From Larimichthys crocea (Eukaryota; Chordata; Actinopteri; Sciaenidae), in the NCBI RefSeq assembly GCF_000972845.2, contig NC_040022.1, positions 2,692,882-2,756,881 of the forward strand: a DNA stretch of 64,000 nucleotides, in the 5' to 3' direction. This document shows positions 50,061 to 62,493 of the stretch, in pieces (position 1 is the stretch's first letter; every line of letters begins with the position of its first letter). A program made the translations under genes and the position numbers. The notes under the pieces were generated by a model that saw only the letters and a list, made by a program, of their open reading frames with translations, had not been told where the DNA came from and did not search any database.

Positions 50061-53000
50061 CTATGCGTCATCTATCAGTTTCTCAGCACCGTTCTCTGCT
50101 TGTCTGCCTGTGTTGCTTCCTCCTTCCTCTCTTCCTACTCCTCCCTCCTCCTCCTCCTCCTCTTCCTCCTCGTCTCCAGCGTAGGAGGAGAGCGACTGGC
50201 TGCTGTAGTTGATCATGGTGCGGGAGAGGTCCACTTCGATGGGGAAGACGTCCGCCTCCTTCAGGACGGCGTAGCACTCGTCATAGTAATGTGACATGCC
50301 GGAGACGAAGCGCTGCAGCTGGAACACAATGTCCTGGACTGTATGAAGACGAGACAAGGGGAAAATAATTTTGTATTCTTTGTTTGTGCATTTCTGCCAA
50401 TACCTCATGTTGTACAATTTGAATTATAAGCATGATAGCTTCTCAAGCTGTGTATATGCTTGGAGTCGGTGACATCGTCCCATTTGTAGAGGATAGAGAG
50501 AAACTGATCTGGTGTAATGACAGTGTATCAGCAGTGACAGTTTACATCTGATAGTGTGAATACCTGTAGAAAAAACTACTACAACTACAGACCGTGTTTC
50601 TGATCCAGCAGCTCGATCTTCTCCAGAACGTCCTTCCTCATTTTGGCGAAGCGGGCTCGAGCTTCCTGTCGACACCGCAGCACCAAGCGGTACTCGTAGT
50701 TCCCGGTGCTGACACGATACAGAGGCTCTCCCATGGCCTGCAGGAGGAATCACGTTATTTACTGCTTTGGATGACATTAGTACAAGAAAAATCTTAAAAC
50801 CTTAAATCTAATTTATATCCTAATGATTCAATTCTTCATGCTAGAATTCAAATGGAAACTCACAATACTGCTGTATTCTTCATCGTCCATTTCCTTCACC
50901 TTCAGGCAGTACGACTGAAAGACACAAAGGATTCAGACTTTATTTCAGATTTTCTTGTGATGGCTGTACGTCGCACTAAAACTAAAAAGGCACAGGGAGC
51001 TGTTCGCTCACCAAATATTCAAACTTCACGTCGAGGTACTTGCGGATGGTGAGCTTCGTGTCTGGTATGGCCTTGTGAAGGTACGTGTTCAGATCGTGGA
51101 GCATCTGCACAACGAGATATGAGATCAGACAGGAGATCTACACAACGGAGCACAGCAGGGTTGTTGGATTAAAATTTAACCAATCTTGAATCTCTAACTC
51201 ACAGGTTTGATTGTCTTCAGCAGTTGAATGCCGTATTTCTCAATGCTGCGGTGAGCATCAGCAAACTTCACGAAAGCCTCGCTGGCTGCAGCCTGGGGCT
51301 CTCGTACCCCGATGACAGAAAAAACATCCCCAAACGCTGAAATGATAAAAAAAAACAACCCCAGATATATTAAGACAATGAAGCTGAGATAATTTCAGAT
51401 CTATGAAGATGATCTGTCTTGTGGTTTTCTCTCTTTCTCGTCAACATCAGAGGTAAGAAAAAAAGCGGCAAAGTAATTCGTAATACTTTCAATTGCATGT
51501 TTTGACTTTGATCACAGTGGCTCACCTCTGTGAGTCTGAGAGAGCTCAAAGAAAGCTCGGAGAAGCCTCTTTGTGTGCTCCATCAGTCCTACAAGCAAAC
51601 AGAGGAATCATGAGACACGGGGCTGAACAAACACAGATCAGATTACTGATTCTCAAAACACAGATGATGAATTCTGAGTCATCGCACTGAAGTTTCCTGA
51701 AGGAAAAGTTTTGTTACCTTTGTAGAGCTCTGCTGTTTTCTCCAGCTCTTCCAGCCTTTTGACCAGTCCATCTGTAAGGTTAAATAAAGACATGTGAGTA
51801 GAGCTTTATATATAAATCAACTAATAAATCATAACGCTCGGGATAATAATCTCACCGTTGCATAGAATAGCTCTACTGAGTCCAAGAGCATCTGCTGTGC
51901 CGGAGCTCAGATTCTCCACCAGGCGGTGTTTGACTTTTTTCAGCACTGAAACACACAAAATGTATTTAATGCACACCACAGCACCGAGTACAAGTCGCTG
52001 TGATGAAGGAAGAATGATCCACACGCTGCAATACAAACTGTACTACAGTGAGAATGTGTCTAGAGGAGGAGATACCTATATCAAGAGACTTCCCCTGTTT
52101 CGGGTCCGCCTGCAATTTGTTGTAGTGGATTGTTGCTTCTCCCTGTGAAAACATAAAGAGACACACCGTTTAAATCAACAGCACAAAAATAAAATATCTG
52201 GATATACATTATTTAGACTTTGCTAGGACGCAGATGTCCTCTGCCGTCATTACTGTCTTTCAGAGGCTCAGTTTTAAAGCTAGAAACTGTGTCATCATAT
52301 GAACCTAAGAAGACCTGAAGGCATCAAGTGGTACCAACATGACGTTGCTATCTTGCCGGAGGCTAAAAAATGCTTTTAATAAGGGAAAAACTAGAGGTCC
52401 TTTAACCTCTACCTTCAAGATATCTGAATGAAAATGGGTTCTATGGGTACCTATGAATCTCTTGACAGACATAACCACTTAAGATATGAATATTTCTACA
52501 TACTGGGGTCCCTAAACAGCATAAATCAGGGATGACGTATGACAAGGACAAGTCAAGGATAATCACAGCCTCATTAAACTGTTTGCATGTACTGCTGACC
52601 TGCTCTCTCCCCCTAAAGATCGCCCATCGACTCGTAAAAAAGACAAAAGTGGGTCTGTGGTACGGAGGAGTGGAAGAGATTAAAAGAAAATTCTGTCTTA
52701 ATTTATTTAACTTTATTAAACTCTAAAAATTAACAATGAAACACAACGTGTTTGTGAACTTTTCCAGCTTCATGGTGCCGAGGGTTAAAGTCACACTGAG
52801 TTTTGCACTGACTGAACAACAACAACACAACCTAATCCTTAAAATCCCACAGTGCACCCCGACTTTAATCCATCACACAGGAAGTTGTGGAATTTTTGGG
52901 GGCGAACAAAAGGCGACAAAACCAACACAGGCGCTCTGCATCGGTGACGTTATCCCGAAAGCTATGCGCTATTCTCCTGACCTCTTTAGCACAACTGAGC

Positions 53001-53967
53001 AAGCCAGTGAAGTCCACTGCTGCTGATAAATCTGCAGCCACAGCCGGACACAGAGATGTGAGTAATGATTTATTACTTTTGCGTGTTTCTACACGTGTTA
53101 ATATGTGTTTGATTTTTTGAAAATTAGTTTACAATCCTGGACATCCTGGTGTTGTTCAGGTCTGTGATTCACTGTGGACTGTGTCATTTCATTGCCAGCG
53201 TGTACCTGGACAGCTTGAATCATCTTGGCCACTTCCACTTTAGTCTTTCCCTTCACTGGTTTCCCGTTCACGCCTGTGATTTCATCACCTGCTGCCAGCG
53301 TCCCATCCAGAGCGGCCGGGGTGTTATCGAAGACCTGAGACGATACAAACCACATTATAAAAAGGTACTAATAACAGAGTGTGGACGTTTCCCCTCTGAC
53401 TTAATCAAATGAAGCTTCACTGCTATTGTATCAGGCTGGTAAGGTCACAATTAATAATGGCATGAAGTCAGATGTGTTCTCACGTTTAATTTTGAAACTT
53501 GAAACATGATGGAAACGTTCAGTCAGACGGTTTCAATTGATTGTTAAGTGCTGTACCTACCTGGACAATGTAGAGACAAGGACAGTACTGTGCTCCGCCA
53601 CCAATGCTGATCCCAATAAGGTTATTACCATCTTTCTTCAGACACACAGTACCAGGTACTGTTGGTATTCCCCTGTTGAAGAGAAAACATGATATACTGA
53701 GTATAACAATAATAATAAACATAAAGCTCTTAAACTTTACAAACAGTTAGTTTGATAATGAGTGGAGAGTTCATATCAGGAAGGTTTAGTCTAACACACT
53801 TATCCATGGTTTTAAGGACTGAGTGATCTCTCAGTCTAACGTGGTTTGATTTTAAGAGTTCCCACACAGTTAATACACCGAAACACACGCTGGATCATAA
53901 AAAGGGAAAACACAACTGTAACTCACAGTTTGTCCTCCTCCAATTCATAGTCCATGTCTGTGAACAT
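50061..53967 (-). CDS. pick1: PICK1 (protein interacting with PRKCA 1), PDZ-BAR scaffold, 12 coding exons, 418 aa
   Basis: Exons in transcript order: 53927-53967 (coding; exon reaches 54000), 53561-53672, 53206-53334, 52076-52142, 51856-51945, 51718-51771, 51526-51588, 51203-51336, 51012-51104, 50864-50914, 50593-50737, 50061-50338; 1257 nt in frame. The protein binds C-termini of AMPA receptors, PKC-alpha and transporters through its PDZ domain and senses membrane curvature through its BAR domain. The PDZ domain has Lys27-Asp28, the LIGISIGGG loop (32-40) and the membrane-binding CPC motif at 44-46, with the same numbering as human. The BAR region (about 150-360) includes RLVENLSSGTADALGLSRAI, GDVFSVIGVREPQ and KYLDVKFEYLSYCLKVKE. 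The tail is acidic, DEEEEEEEEEGG. Human PICK1 has 415 aa. The last intron has an unusual but valid donor, GTCTGT. Confidence 0.97.
52225..52505. repeat. Dispersed teleost repeat in pick1 intron 3
   Basis: GGCTCAGTTTTAAAGCTAGA, GGTACCAACATGAC, GATATCTGAATGAAAATGGG and ATGAATCTCTTGACAGACAT resemble a high-copy teleost repeat. The rest of the 52.5-53.2 kb intron has no recognisable content. Confidence 0.55.
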
Positions 53968-54127
53968 CGCAGGATAGTGTCACCGCCGTCTCTGTAAAAC
54001 CTGTGGGAGATTAAGACAGAACTCATTAGGTTGATGTGATGGAGACAGCTCCTCTCTCAGTCTGAGCTCTGTCGATCTGCTGGGAAATACTGTATCCATA
54101 GATTTGAATAAACCTTTTTCATAGCAG

Positions 54128-54250
54128 CCTGTTCAATTCAATTTCATCTATACAGCGCCATATCATAACAAAAGTTATCTCATGACACTTTACATACAGA
54201 AAAACTTCCTTTTAAACAGGCAGAAACCTCGGGCAGACCCGAGCTCATTG
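54128..54250. repeat. Dispersed teleost repeat in pick1 5' UTR intron
   Basis: TTCAATTCAATTTCATCTAT, ACAGCGCCATATCATAACAA and AAACAGGCAGAAACCTCGGG, followed by AGACCCGAGCTC, form the start of a very common fish repeat. Confidence 0.75.
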
Positions 54251-54627
54251 GGGGAGGATACAGATGCACAGCAGCAGCAACTCATTAACTAAAATACTAA
54301 TGATGGTCAAACAGAGTCAGGTTGTTACTGTTGCTGCACTAAATGGGATGGATCCTTAATTTAACGTCAGACACTTCATGTGTTCGTGTAAATCAGCTCT
54401 GCTGGACAAACAGCTGCTGACAGACTGCTGCTGTTATCCAGTCAGGTGAGTCTAAATGCGACAGTTAACCGAGAGACGTCTACATATGCGTAAAAACAAA
54501 CTAACAAACTAACTAACGTGCATGTTTCTGTTTGCAATAATAAGTCAAGAGACAGAAAAATGCGCTAACGCTGGCTAACTAGCTGCTAGCTGCAAACATT
54601 AGAATACGTAAAAAAAAAACGAGTTAC

Positions 54628-54795
54628 CTTTTAACAGAATAGGCACCAGTTTCTCATACAAATGTCTCGTACTGGGCATAAAAAAACGAAAACAGCTTTT
54701 AAAATTCTTCCTTCAGTGAGAATTATTTTAAATACCTGGATCCACTGACAGCTGCTCTGTTTACTTTCTTTGCTCACTTCCGGCAGGGTAGCGGA
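54628..54795 (-). promoter_or_regulatory. pick1: Probable pick1 first exon and promoter with ETS site
   Basis: On the minus strand a splice donor (AAAAG|GTAACTC) has its last exon base at 54628 and would join the acceptor before 54000. Upstream, CCGGAAGTG (54783-54775 minus) is a perfect ETS/GABP site and a second GGAAG lies at 54793-54797. TATA-less ETS-driven starts are typical of broadly expressed genes. The exact start is unknown. Confidence 0.5.
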
Positions 54796-55403
54796 AGTTG
54801 TTGTTGTGAAAAACTAATATCTTTTTCACTGATCACATTTATTTAACTCCACATTCTTCAGTAGGAGTACAACGGATATTTATTAACTTTGTTATCATCT
54901 AATATAAACCTTTTTTATGCTGTCTGTGATATATAAATCCAGCAGCATATTAAAAATCAGGAGTCTTCACTGCCCTCTGGCGGCCACAGTGAAGAACAGC
55001 AACACATTAAATTTGTCAAGTTAGCGCCAATGTAGACTTGATAGCACACTATAACTTCTGGTGGGTACTTTCAAATTAATAGTGACGAAAGTAAAATTAA
55101 TAAATTAATATTAAAATGATTAAAATGATTAGTAAAATTAAAGATATATACTAGGCATAAAAAACGAAAACAGCTTTTAAAAAGTCGCTTCTTTTAGTGG
55201 GAATTATCTTAAATTTCTTTGTTTACTTTCTTTGGTCACTTCCGGCAGTGTAGCGGAAGTTGTTGTTGTGAAAAACTAATATCTTTTTCACTGATCACAT
55301 TTATTTAACTCCACATTCTTCAGTAGGAGTACAACGGATATTTATTAACTGTGTTATCATCTTATATAAACCTTTTTTATGCTGTCTGTGATATATAAAT
55401 CCA
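54673..55403 (+). repeat. Tandem duplication of the pick1 5' region (two units, about 480 bp apart)
   Basis: Unit A (54673-54947) and unit B (55153-55403) share GGCATAAAAAACG, AACAGCTTTTAAAA, CACTTCCGGCAG, GCGGAAGTTGTTGTTGTGAA, CACATTCTTCAGTAGGAGTA and ATGCTGTCTGTGATATATAA. Unit B lacks a stretch of about 28 bp that A has before TCTGTTTACTTTC and is cut off by the gap. Each unit carries the ETS site CACTTCCGG (54775-54783; 55237-55245), so the pick1 promoter itself is duplicated. Confidence 0.9.
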
Positions 55404-55413
55404 NNNNNNNNNN
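55404..55413. other. Assembly gap (10 N)
   Basis: Ten N interrupt repeat unit B in the middle of the word ATAAATCCA. A 10-N run usually means a gap of unknown true size. Sequence character changes at this point. Confidence 1.
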
Positions 55414-58400
55414 TCTGATCAGTCAAAACAAATAATGTGCATCCAATGGACGTTCAAATGGCATATTGTCACTGCTCAGACAGCTTTTTAAAAGCGAACA
55501 TGATGACAAAGCTATCAAAAACAATGTCATAACGCCGTACCTTTGCTTGTTCCTGACCCAGTCACTATGGATGTTTGAGGTGTCCTCTTGGGACATTCAG
55601 ACAAATAAAAAAAACAGGGAAAGATACCAAAAAAAACTGAAAGACGATGCAAACATTGTGCCATGAAGAAGTATGCCCCATCTGCAAGCGAGACACCCAG
55701 GGTGTCATTTCTTTTCTCCGCCTGGGTCATTTATCTCTGTCTAAATCTCAGCTGATGAAAACTTGGAGATCAACGACCGTCACAACACTTCTTCGCACAG
55801 AAACTGACCGGTACACAAGTCTCGTCATTGGATGGATGGAGTTGTAGAGATTGCATGGTACTGCCCTTCTGGAAAACCCAATGATTGCTTTCACGGACTG
55901 TGTTTGCCTTCTGTAATCTTCATGGTGATCTCGAATGATTGAAAAACAACGTGAATCCTGACTGAAAAAGCTTCAGTTAATGTTGTTTCTTGTAACCAAC
56001 TCGAACTCGGCGAAAAAGGCGAAATTATTCAAACCTTTACGAATCGTCTGAAGCCTCTCATTATTCTCATTGGCTGATGATGACTGTGGTAAGTTTCAGA
56101 TGAAAAAGGGAAAATACAAACGGGGCCTGAAAGACAAAGCCAATCAGATTTTTGAGAACGGAAAAAATCATGAGAAAAATTGTGTCTGGCCACATGCATC
56201 CTTCAAGCGTGAACCATGGCTGATGTCCCCTGGAATTAAAGTGGATGAAAATGACGCAGGGCCGCAAACGGGAAAATCTGCTGCTATGAAAATAGTAGAT
56301 TTGTTGCAGTGGATGGTGTTTCAAAGATCAAAGATACATTTTCTTCCGTGTCAGGCAAACTGTGGCAATGAATGGGCAGAATTAAACAAAGAACTGCTGT
56401 ACACCACCTCAAAGGACACATGAGATTGAGAAATGTGAAAAGCAACAGAACGAAGACAATACGACGAAAGCAACAGAAAGCTTCCTTCATGAAACTGAAT
56501 GAAATTTGTTCATTGAAGCGCTCTTAGCTTTAGTCGAACAGACAAAGAGTATTTCGTGAAATGGATTCAGATCTTATAGATTGACCCTCTGCACAGGCGA
56601 TCTCTCTTCAATTCTCCAAAAATATGATAAAAGTGGTCTGAGGTCTTGACTTTGAAGAAGAAGCAGACAAATCTACCATTAGAAAGCAGCAAACTGAGCT
56701 TGATCAAACATCAGCAAAACTCAGTCAGCAACGTTTGTTTGGAGCACATCTTAGAGAAATGGGACAAATCTATGAACCACAAATCTCTGCAGGAACAAAC
56801 AAACACGGCACAGACTGACGGGTAGAGAGATCCAGAGCTGGCTGCAGAGCTATATCTCACAGGAACATCCAATGGAGCTGATGGATGGGTGATTGAGGCT
56901 GCCGTTAACATGGATCTCAGTCTCTTAATGAAGTCATGAAGAAACTGGTTGCAAAAGAAAGTTTTTGTTTTGTCAGTTTTTAGTCGTACAAAGCAGTGGA
57001 AAATCACAACTATGCGGAATGCATTTGGGTTACATTTGGCAGTGAAGTGCTGGCAGGTGCACCAGGGTGCCTTCATGCACTGATCAGAGTTTTCAGAGGA
57101 ATCAAGACAAACTCTTTCGTTTGGACTATTTTCTAGTGGTGGACGACAAAAAAAAAAAAAGGACTGCGTGCTCTTGAATTGGCAGGTAACACCAACTTCA
57201 GCCATGACAATGAAACTGGCAACATTTGGTTGTTTGGTCCTGGGAACATACATTGATCAACATTTGAGAGAATCCGCTGAAATGCAAGATGTTTCCTGCA
57301 GATGTTGTTCAAGGCTTTTCAGGAGGATGAAGAAAGTAAACTTTTCCCAAGTTGTGTGTTTGTCACCAGATGTTACAGATGTTGCACAGCTGCAGAGAAA
57401 AACATGGATGGAAAGAGACGCTGCAAGACAAACTTAACGAGATGGCCACGAATAGCTGCAAAAAGGGTTTTTGTGATGCTGAGTGCTTCAGTGAGTGTCA
57501 TTATTGCATTTGAAGGTGCAAAAAAGATGTGAAATAACGTTGCCCAACTATGGGAGGGAGGTCCAACCTATGGCTCGCGCCCAAATCCAGGTTATACTGA
57601 GGAGCATCCACGACTGAAGAACTTCATACTCTCTAAAGCTTCACAGTCAGCTGGGATTACTCCTCTCACAGTTCAAAAGCAAAATCATGATCTGTGGAAT
57701 TGCCCTGATGATGAAACTTTGTTTTCAAGTTGCAAAACACACTTGAAGTTTGCAAGTGTACAGAAAACTCGTGAGGTCCAGTAATGGGAACTGACTGGCC
57801 ATGAGGAGCAAGATGTTGTTGACCATTGAAAACCAGCTCAATTCCAAAATTGAAATGGAAGAACTTGAACAAGGTTGTACTCAGTTTATCTTTATGAAGA
57901 AATGAGCAAACATATAATGAACTAAAAAATATTGGCAACTTACTTTTTGATACAAAAAGATAAAGAAAAGGTTGGTTCAGTGGAAAGGCGATTTGAAAAC
58001 AAAATCAAAGAGTTTCACATGAGGAACAAGTGAGAGGATTAAAAGAAAACTTGATGAAGTTATCCAGCAGAGGAGTGCTTGTAAAATTTGTGACAAGAGA
58101 CAGAGTTTTGAGAACAAGCTGCTGCAAAAGGTAAAGAGCTCGCTCATCAGTTAGAAAAGACAAGGCAAAAGATGAAGAGACTGGAAAAACAATTCAACTC
58201 GGTTGGAACAGTCCTGTGTGAGAGAAATAACTGCAATTATAAAGCTATGAGGATATCAACTGGAAGAAGATTCAGTCAACTATCTTCAAGATCTCTAGTT
58301 TTTTGAATGGTCTCTTATAGCGAATCCAAAGCCAGGACAGCACAAAAATATTATCAGAGCTTGGTGATTATTCTGTTTATGTAACCTCACAAGCAACAAG

Positions 58401-59918
58401 AGGCACGGTGACACAAAACCAACAACCCCAAGATGATACAGGGAAAATGAAGAAAAACAACAATACAAAAGGTTGGGGTTTATTTAAAACCTTTTTGGGA
58501 TATGGTAAACAAGAAAAAAAACATACATCAAGTAATTTGTTTGTCAGGAAGAACAACTTATCAGCTCCCTCATTACAAAGTCCGAACAACAGACATACCA
58601 TGATCAAAAACAAACCGGTAAGCTACAAGAGGCTATAATTTCCCACTTACTGCGAGAAGTGGCCAAAAATTAAAAGAAAAAAGTGACACGAATTTGAATT
58701 ACAATTGAAATATGGCCCTGAGAAGGAGTTCAAGGTTGATCTCTTACTGGATGTTTTTTGACAGAGTAGGAGTTGGCTTTTCAGAGTCCCAACAGAAATT
58801 CAAAATGAGCAACGATGCTCAACTTATTAGAGAAACAAGAAAATGCATATTCCACATCTTCAGACGTCGCAAAGGAAACTCATCTGCTGTTGTGCTTGGA
58901 GAACTGAGCTGTGGAAAACTGAAGAGTTCACTGTTGAGCTGTCTGTAACAAGACTGCAATTGATCTTGCTGGAGAGATGAGGTGCAAATGTCCACCAGCA
59001 TTCCAGTGGGTAACCGGCTGAACTTGGAGAAACATTTCTGTGAAGTCACTGGCAGAGAAAGAGACCGTGATGTTTTAATCACCATACATCCGACACCCAA
59101 AGAAGGCGAGTAGAGACGTTTATCAAAGAGGAAGTAAGAAATGCAATCTTCCACAAACAAAAATAAAGCACAGAAATACTCAAGAAAAATGTTGAAGACA
59201 TCAAACGACGTGTGAGTCAGCTTTAATTTACTGGCAAACAGAGGGAAAGTCAGAACTCAGAGAGGAACATAGAAGATGTGGGGGAAGAAAGTTTCCAGTT
59301 CAACTAAAAGATGTGGCTAACATTTGACACATTTGGTTGTCAAAATTTCAATGACATAAGACAAATTTGACGTTCTTAAAGATGGATAGAGAAAGGCCTT
59401 GATGCGTCATGCATGAGATGCCAGCAGCCTCTCATTGATAAGATGGAATGAAGTCAGCTGCAAGCCGAGCAAATCCTCAGATCAGCTGTGTAACTGCTGC
59501 GGGGAAACCTGTCAATTCTGTGCAGCTGTTTTACCAACACTGTCAAAATCACCTTCCTGACAAACACAATGTGCTTTTCATCGCCCTCATGGGATTAAAG
59601 GATGACCTTAGAAACACAGATGAACTGGTCATCGATTTCTGCACGACATCAGTTGCAAGTGATAAATGTTTCTACCCCGTCATGATTCAGATAAAACTAT
59701 CCTTTAAAGAGTATCAAAAAGCTGGAAAGGAGTATGCTTCATGGGAGATTACTCCTGATGGGTCTCAGCTGACATACTGGAAATGGTTTGTATGTAAATT
59801 CAAACGCAATTGAAAAGCACCATAAATTAAAATTCCATCATAGTGGAGAAATCCCTTGTGAGTGGAAAAACTACAGTAAAAAACGAGAAGCGATAAAGTG
59901 CTGGATGAAATGAAATGA
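55414..59918 (+). pseudogene. Interferon-induced very large GTPase-like (GVIN/VLIG family), broken frame, 5' cut by the gap
   Basis: An intronless stretch of 4.5 kb reads, in shifting frames, as a fish GVIN1-like giant GTPase. In order: CPICKRDTQG (about 55675-55705); MKKGKYKRGLKDK, PGIKVDEND and FLPCQA (56.1-56.4 kb); a G1 P-loop VQSSGKS (56986-57006); FGLHLAV then HQGAFMH; G3 region DYFLVVD ... LRALELAGNTNFSHDNE (57120-57215); AEKNMDGKRRCK (57.4 kb); QLWEGG, PNPGYTEEHPRLKNFILSKA and SQSAGIT (57.5-57.66 kb); VVLGELSCGKLK (58.9 kb); and the C-terminus IDFCTTSVASDK, WEITPDGSQL, YWKWFVCKFK and GEIPCEWKNYSKK, ending VLDEMK-stop at 59916-59918. These proteins are cytosolic, interferon-induced, and in fish often encoded by one huge exon. 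Dozens of frameshifts and stops break it. Either it is a pseudogene or the sequence here is inaccurate. Confidence 0.85.
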
Positions 59919-61554
59919 TCAAATCACAGTGATCCAGAAACAACTGAAGTTATCTCAAAGGAACAAATTCCAAACTGTCTGTAAATGTTCAAAAGAAAAA
60001 GGAGATTTTGATTTGATTGACATTATTGTGCAATAAGAACTGAGGATGAAGCCAAAATGTCTGGAAGCACATGTTTATAATTGGATCAATATGTAGGCCT
60101 GTTTATTCTATCATAGAGTTGTATCAAACATGAGTAAAGGATTTTCAAAATGGCCTGTGTGTGTAACCACAAATTATGTGTTTTGTAGCCATTAAATGAT
60201 AAAACAAGTAAGTATCAATCATTTAGGTTATTTAGGTTTTTGTTTGCTTATTTTATTTACAAGATATAGATGCATGGAATTCATATGTGAATATTTCAAG
60301 GATGTTTAAATACGTTTTTCAGATATTAGGGCGACATTTTGATTTTGAGGTATTAGTTCACATTTTACCATTTAACTTTATATGAAAATCTCAACAGAAG
60401 ACATTAGTTATGCAGAGTTTTTTTTTCTCTCCAAAGATGGGCATTATCTTAAGTTTTTAGGTTTCAAAAAGAAAGAATGGTGTAGGATGGGTGATCTTAG
60501 ATATGTTTTCAGAAGTGTATAAATTCACTCATTTGGTATATGAAAGCCATCATTTTTATGTTTTACTTTTTTTCTTTAATATAGTTGTCATAAAAGGCCT
60601 TATAAGGCAACACATGTTTTGCAATTTTTAAAAATGTATATCAATATATCTGTATCTGTTTGTTTTCCTTTTTTAAAGTTTTTCAGTGAATTTATGTAAC
60701 ATATTTTCATAGACAGAGTGAATCATAAGGTCTATGTTCTGAGATTGCATTAATGAACTGTTATTATAAAAATGTTGAACTTTACTTCTATAAGATTTTT
60801 TGAGTTCCACAAAAGAAAAAGTTGTGAGAAGTTGACCAGTGTACAATGTGTTTTTGTTTTAGTTTAGCTGTTTCTAAAATCATCTGAAAATCATCTTTAA
60901 CAAACATTTTCATCTTCATATTTATTTGTATGTTCTCAGAGTTGTATTTCAACAGTTTATATACTTTATCTATAGTTTTGAATGTTTTTATTTTGCCCAT
61001 ATTAGAATTGGTTGTATTGTTGTTAATTAGACTCCTGACAATCAATCAATAATATAGAAATATAAGTGTGAAGAAAAATATGGATATTTTCTTTTAACTT
61101 TTTTCTTTTGTTTTGTTTCCTGTGTTAGAATCGTACTGTAGAAGCTGGTGAGTAATATGAGTTTCCATACAAATAATTTCTATTACTGAAAGACAAGGTT
61201 CTCTGTCTAATTGAAACCTTTAAGACCCGACATAGACCACAGAGCGTTTTATGACAGATAGTTCTTATTTGAACAAATCTAATATTCCATCCATCATTTT
61301 TCTGTAAGCGCTATTCTCATTTGGGTCACGGGGGGCCTGGAGCCAGCCACAGGATAGGCACAACCCTTCAAAGACAACAAAACAAGATCATTTGAAATTC
61401 AAACATTTTATATTCTGGGCACAACAGACATTTTTTAAATAAAGATAAATGTTCCAAAGATGAACATTTCTCACATAATACTGACCATTTCCAAAGTCTT
61501 GTCTTTAACCAAAGTGACAAACACAGCGTGCGTGTGTGACAGAAGTTGGGTCTC
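59919..61554. other. AT-rich stretch between GVIN-like and galectin sequences
   Basis: No coding sequence recognised. It holds the first copy of a 220-bp direct repeat (60855-61075) and a dispersed repeat (61288-61375). The GVIN-like 3' UTR, if transcribed, would lie here. Confidence 0.5.
61288..61375. repeat. Dispersed teleost repeat fragment
   Basis: CCATCCATCATTTTTCTGTA, AGCGCTATTCTCATTTGGGT and CACGGGGGGCCTGGAGCC are the start of the same high-copy fish family whose later part is at 41775-41945. Confidence 0.75.
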
Positions 61555-62493
61555 TTAGCAGATTTTGAAGGAAGTCAGTTTGAAGTCCCTGTGATTTTGA
61601 TGTAGCTGAAGACGTCCATGCCCTCACGGTTGGGAAACTGGACTTCTTGTCCATCAGGAAGCCCACTTCAACAGTCTCCAGTCAGCTTGACACAGCTAAA
61701 TACAAAGATAGACACAGTAAAACATTTTTATTTTTTAGTAGAAAATCTCAAAGCTTCTCCAACAAAACCCAAACTCTGTGTAGGCAAATATCTTTTGTAT
61801 TTATGGTGAACTGACACTTGAATGCCTTTCAAAAAGAATTCTAGCTGAGACCATCTTCACTTCCTCCAGTCAGATTCGCTCACCTTGACATCTGTGCCTC
61901 TCTGTAAAGGGTTATGTGATTCCCGTTTCTCATCGCCCCAACAACCCAGCGATCTTTGAGTACAAAACAAGACGGTCCATCAGTGTCTCGTGGAAACGAG
62001 GGTTAAAGTGCATTGCCACGTGTCTGGATCAGAGCCGGGTCGATTGGAATCTGAGTGGATCAGAGATTCTCCAGTCAGTGTACAGTAGTCTTAATATTTA
62101 GATGTTGCACAGCTAAGAACAACACACAGTTAATATAAGGCATATAATCACCATTATACTGCAATATAAAGTGTTTTTTCTCCAAAGTGTTAATTTTCAC
62201 TGCAGCTAACAGAATGCATCCACATAGATATCAATAATTATTTTATAAGAGGCTAATAAAAATAAATGTGATATGTTTGGATAGCTACCTCTCAGCACAT
62301 GCAGAACCAACCCTTTACTTTCAGCTGATCTCCAGCTCTCAGAAACCATTCTCAATTCAAGTTGCTGAGAAACGAGCGGTGCAGACAGTTTTCATTAGAA
62401 ATGAAGGTTACTGTGTATCATAATATAATGTGGCAGACTGGGAACACTTATAGGGTACATATATAACTAAGCAGTTGAACTTACCATGCTCAT
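61555..62493 (-). pseudogene. Prototype galectin (lgals1/lgals2-like), 4 exons, frameshifted
   Basis: Minus-strand exons with proper GT-AG borders: 62485-62493 (MSM), 62289-62364, 61884-62050, 61555-61695. The layout (9-nt first exon, then three exons near 80, 170 and 140 nt) is that of vertebrate prototype galectins, soluble lectins for beta-galactosides. In shifting frames one reads AGDQLKVKG in exon 2; GSDPD, VAMHFNPRF and CWGDEKRESHNPLQRGTDVK in exon 3; LPDGQEVQFPNREGMDVFSY, IKITG and DFKLTSFKIC-stop in exon 4. The sugar-binding H-N-R (HFNPR) and the Trp of GCWGDE are present. Each of exons 2-4 has at least one frameshift, as in the neighbouring GVIN-like sequence, so this may be a real gene with sequence errors. 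Galectins lie near PICK1 in human 22q13, which supports orthology to LGALS1/2. Confidence 0.8.

Noticed and set aside
50083..50294. Alternative frames over the pick1 last exon
   Set aside because: They are shadows of the Glu-rich coding repeat; the pick1 frame continues from exon 11 with a proper splice phase.
56711..57253. 180-aa minus-strand ORF
   Set aside because: It is antisense to the GVIN-like sequence, whose plus-strand frames show P-loop and other family motifs.
58712..58948. GELSCGK seen first as a NACHT/NLR-type P-loop
   Set aside because: Its context (FDRVGVGFSESQQKFKMSND before, LAGEMRC after) and position place it in the C-terminal half of the GVIN-like protein, so it is not a separate NLR gene; the true G1 is at 56986-57006.
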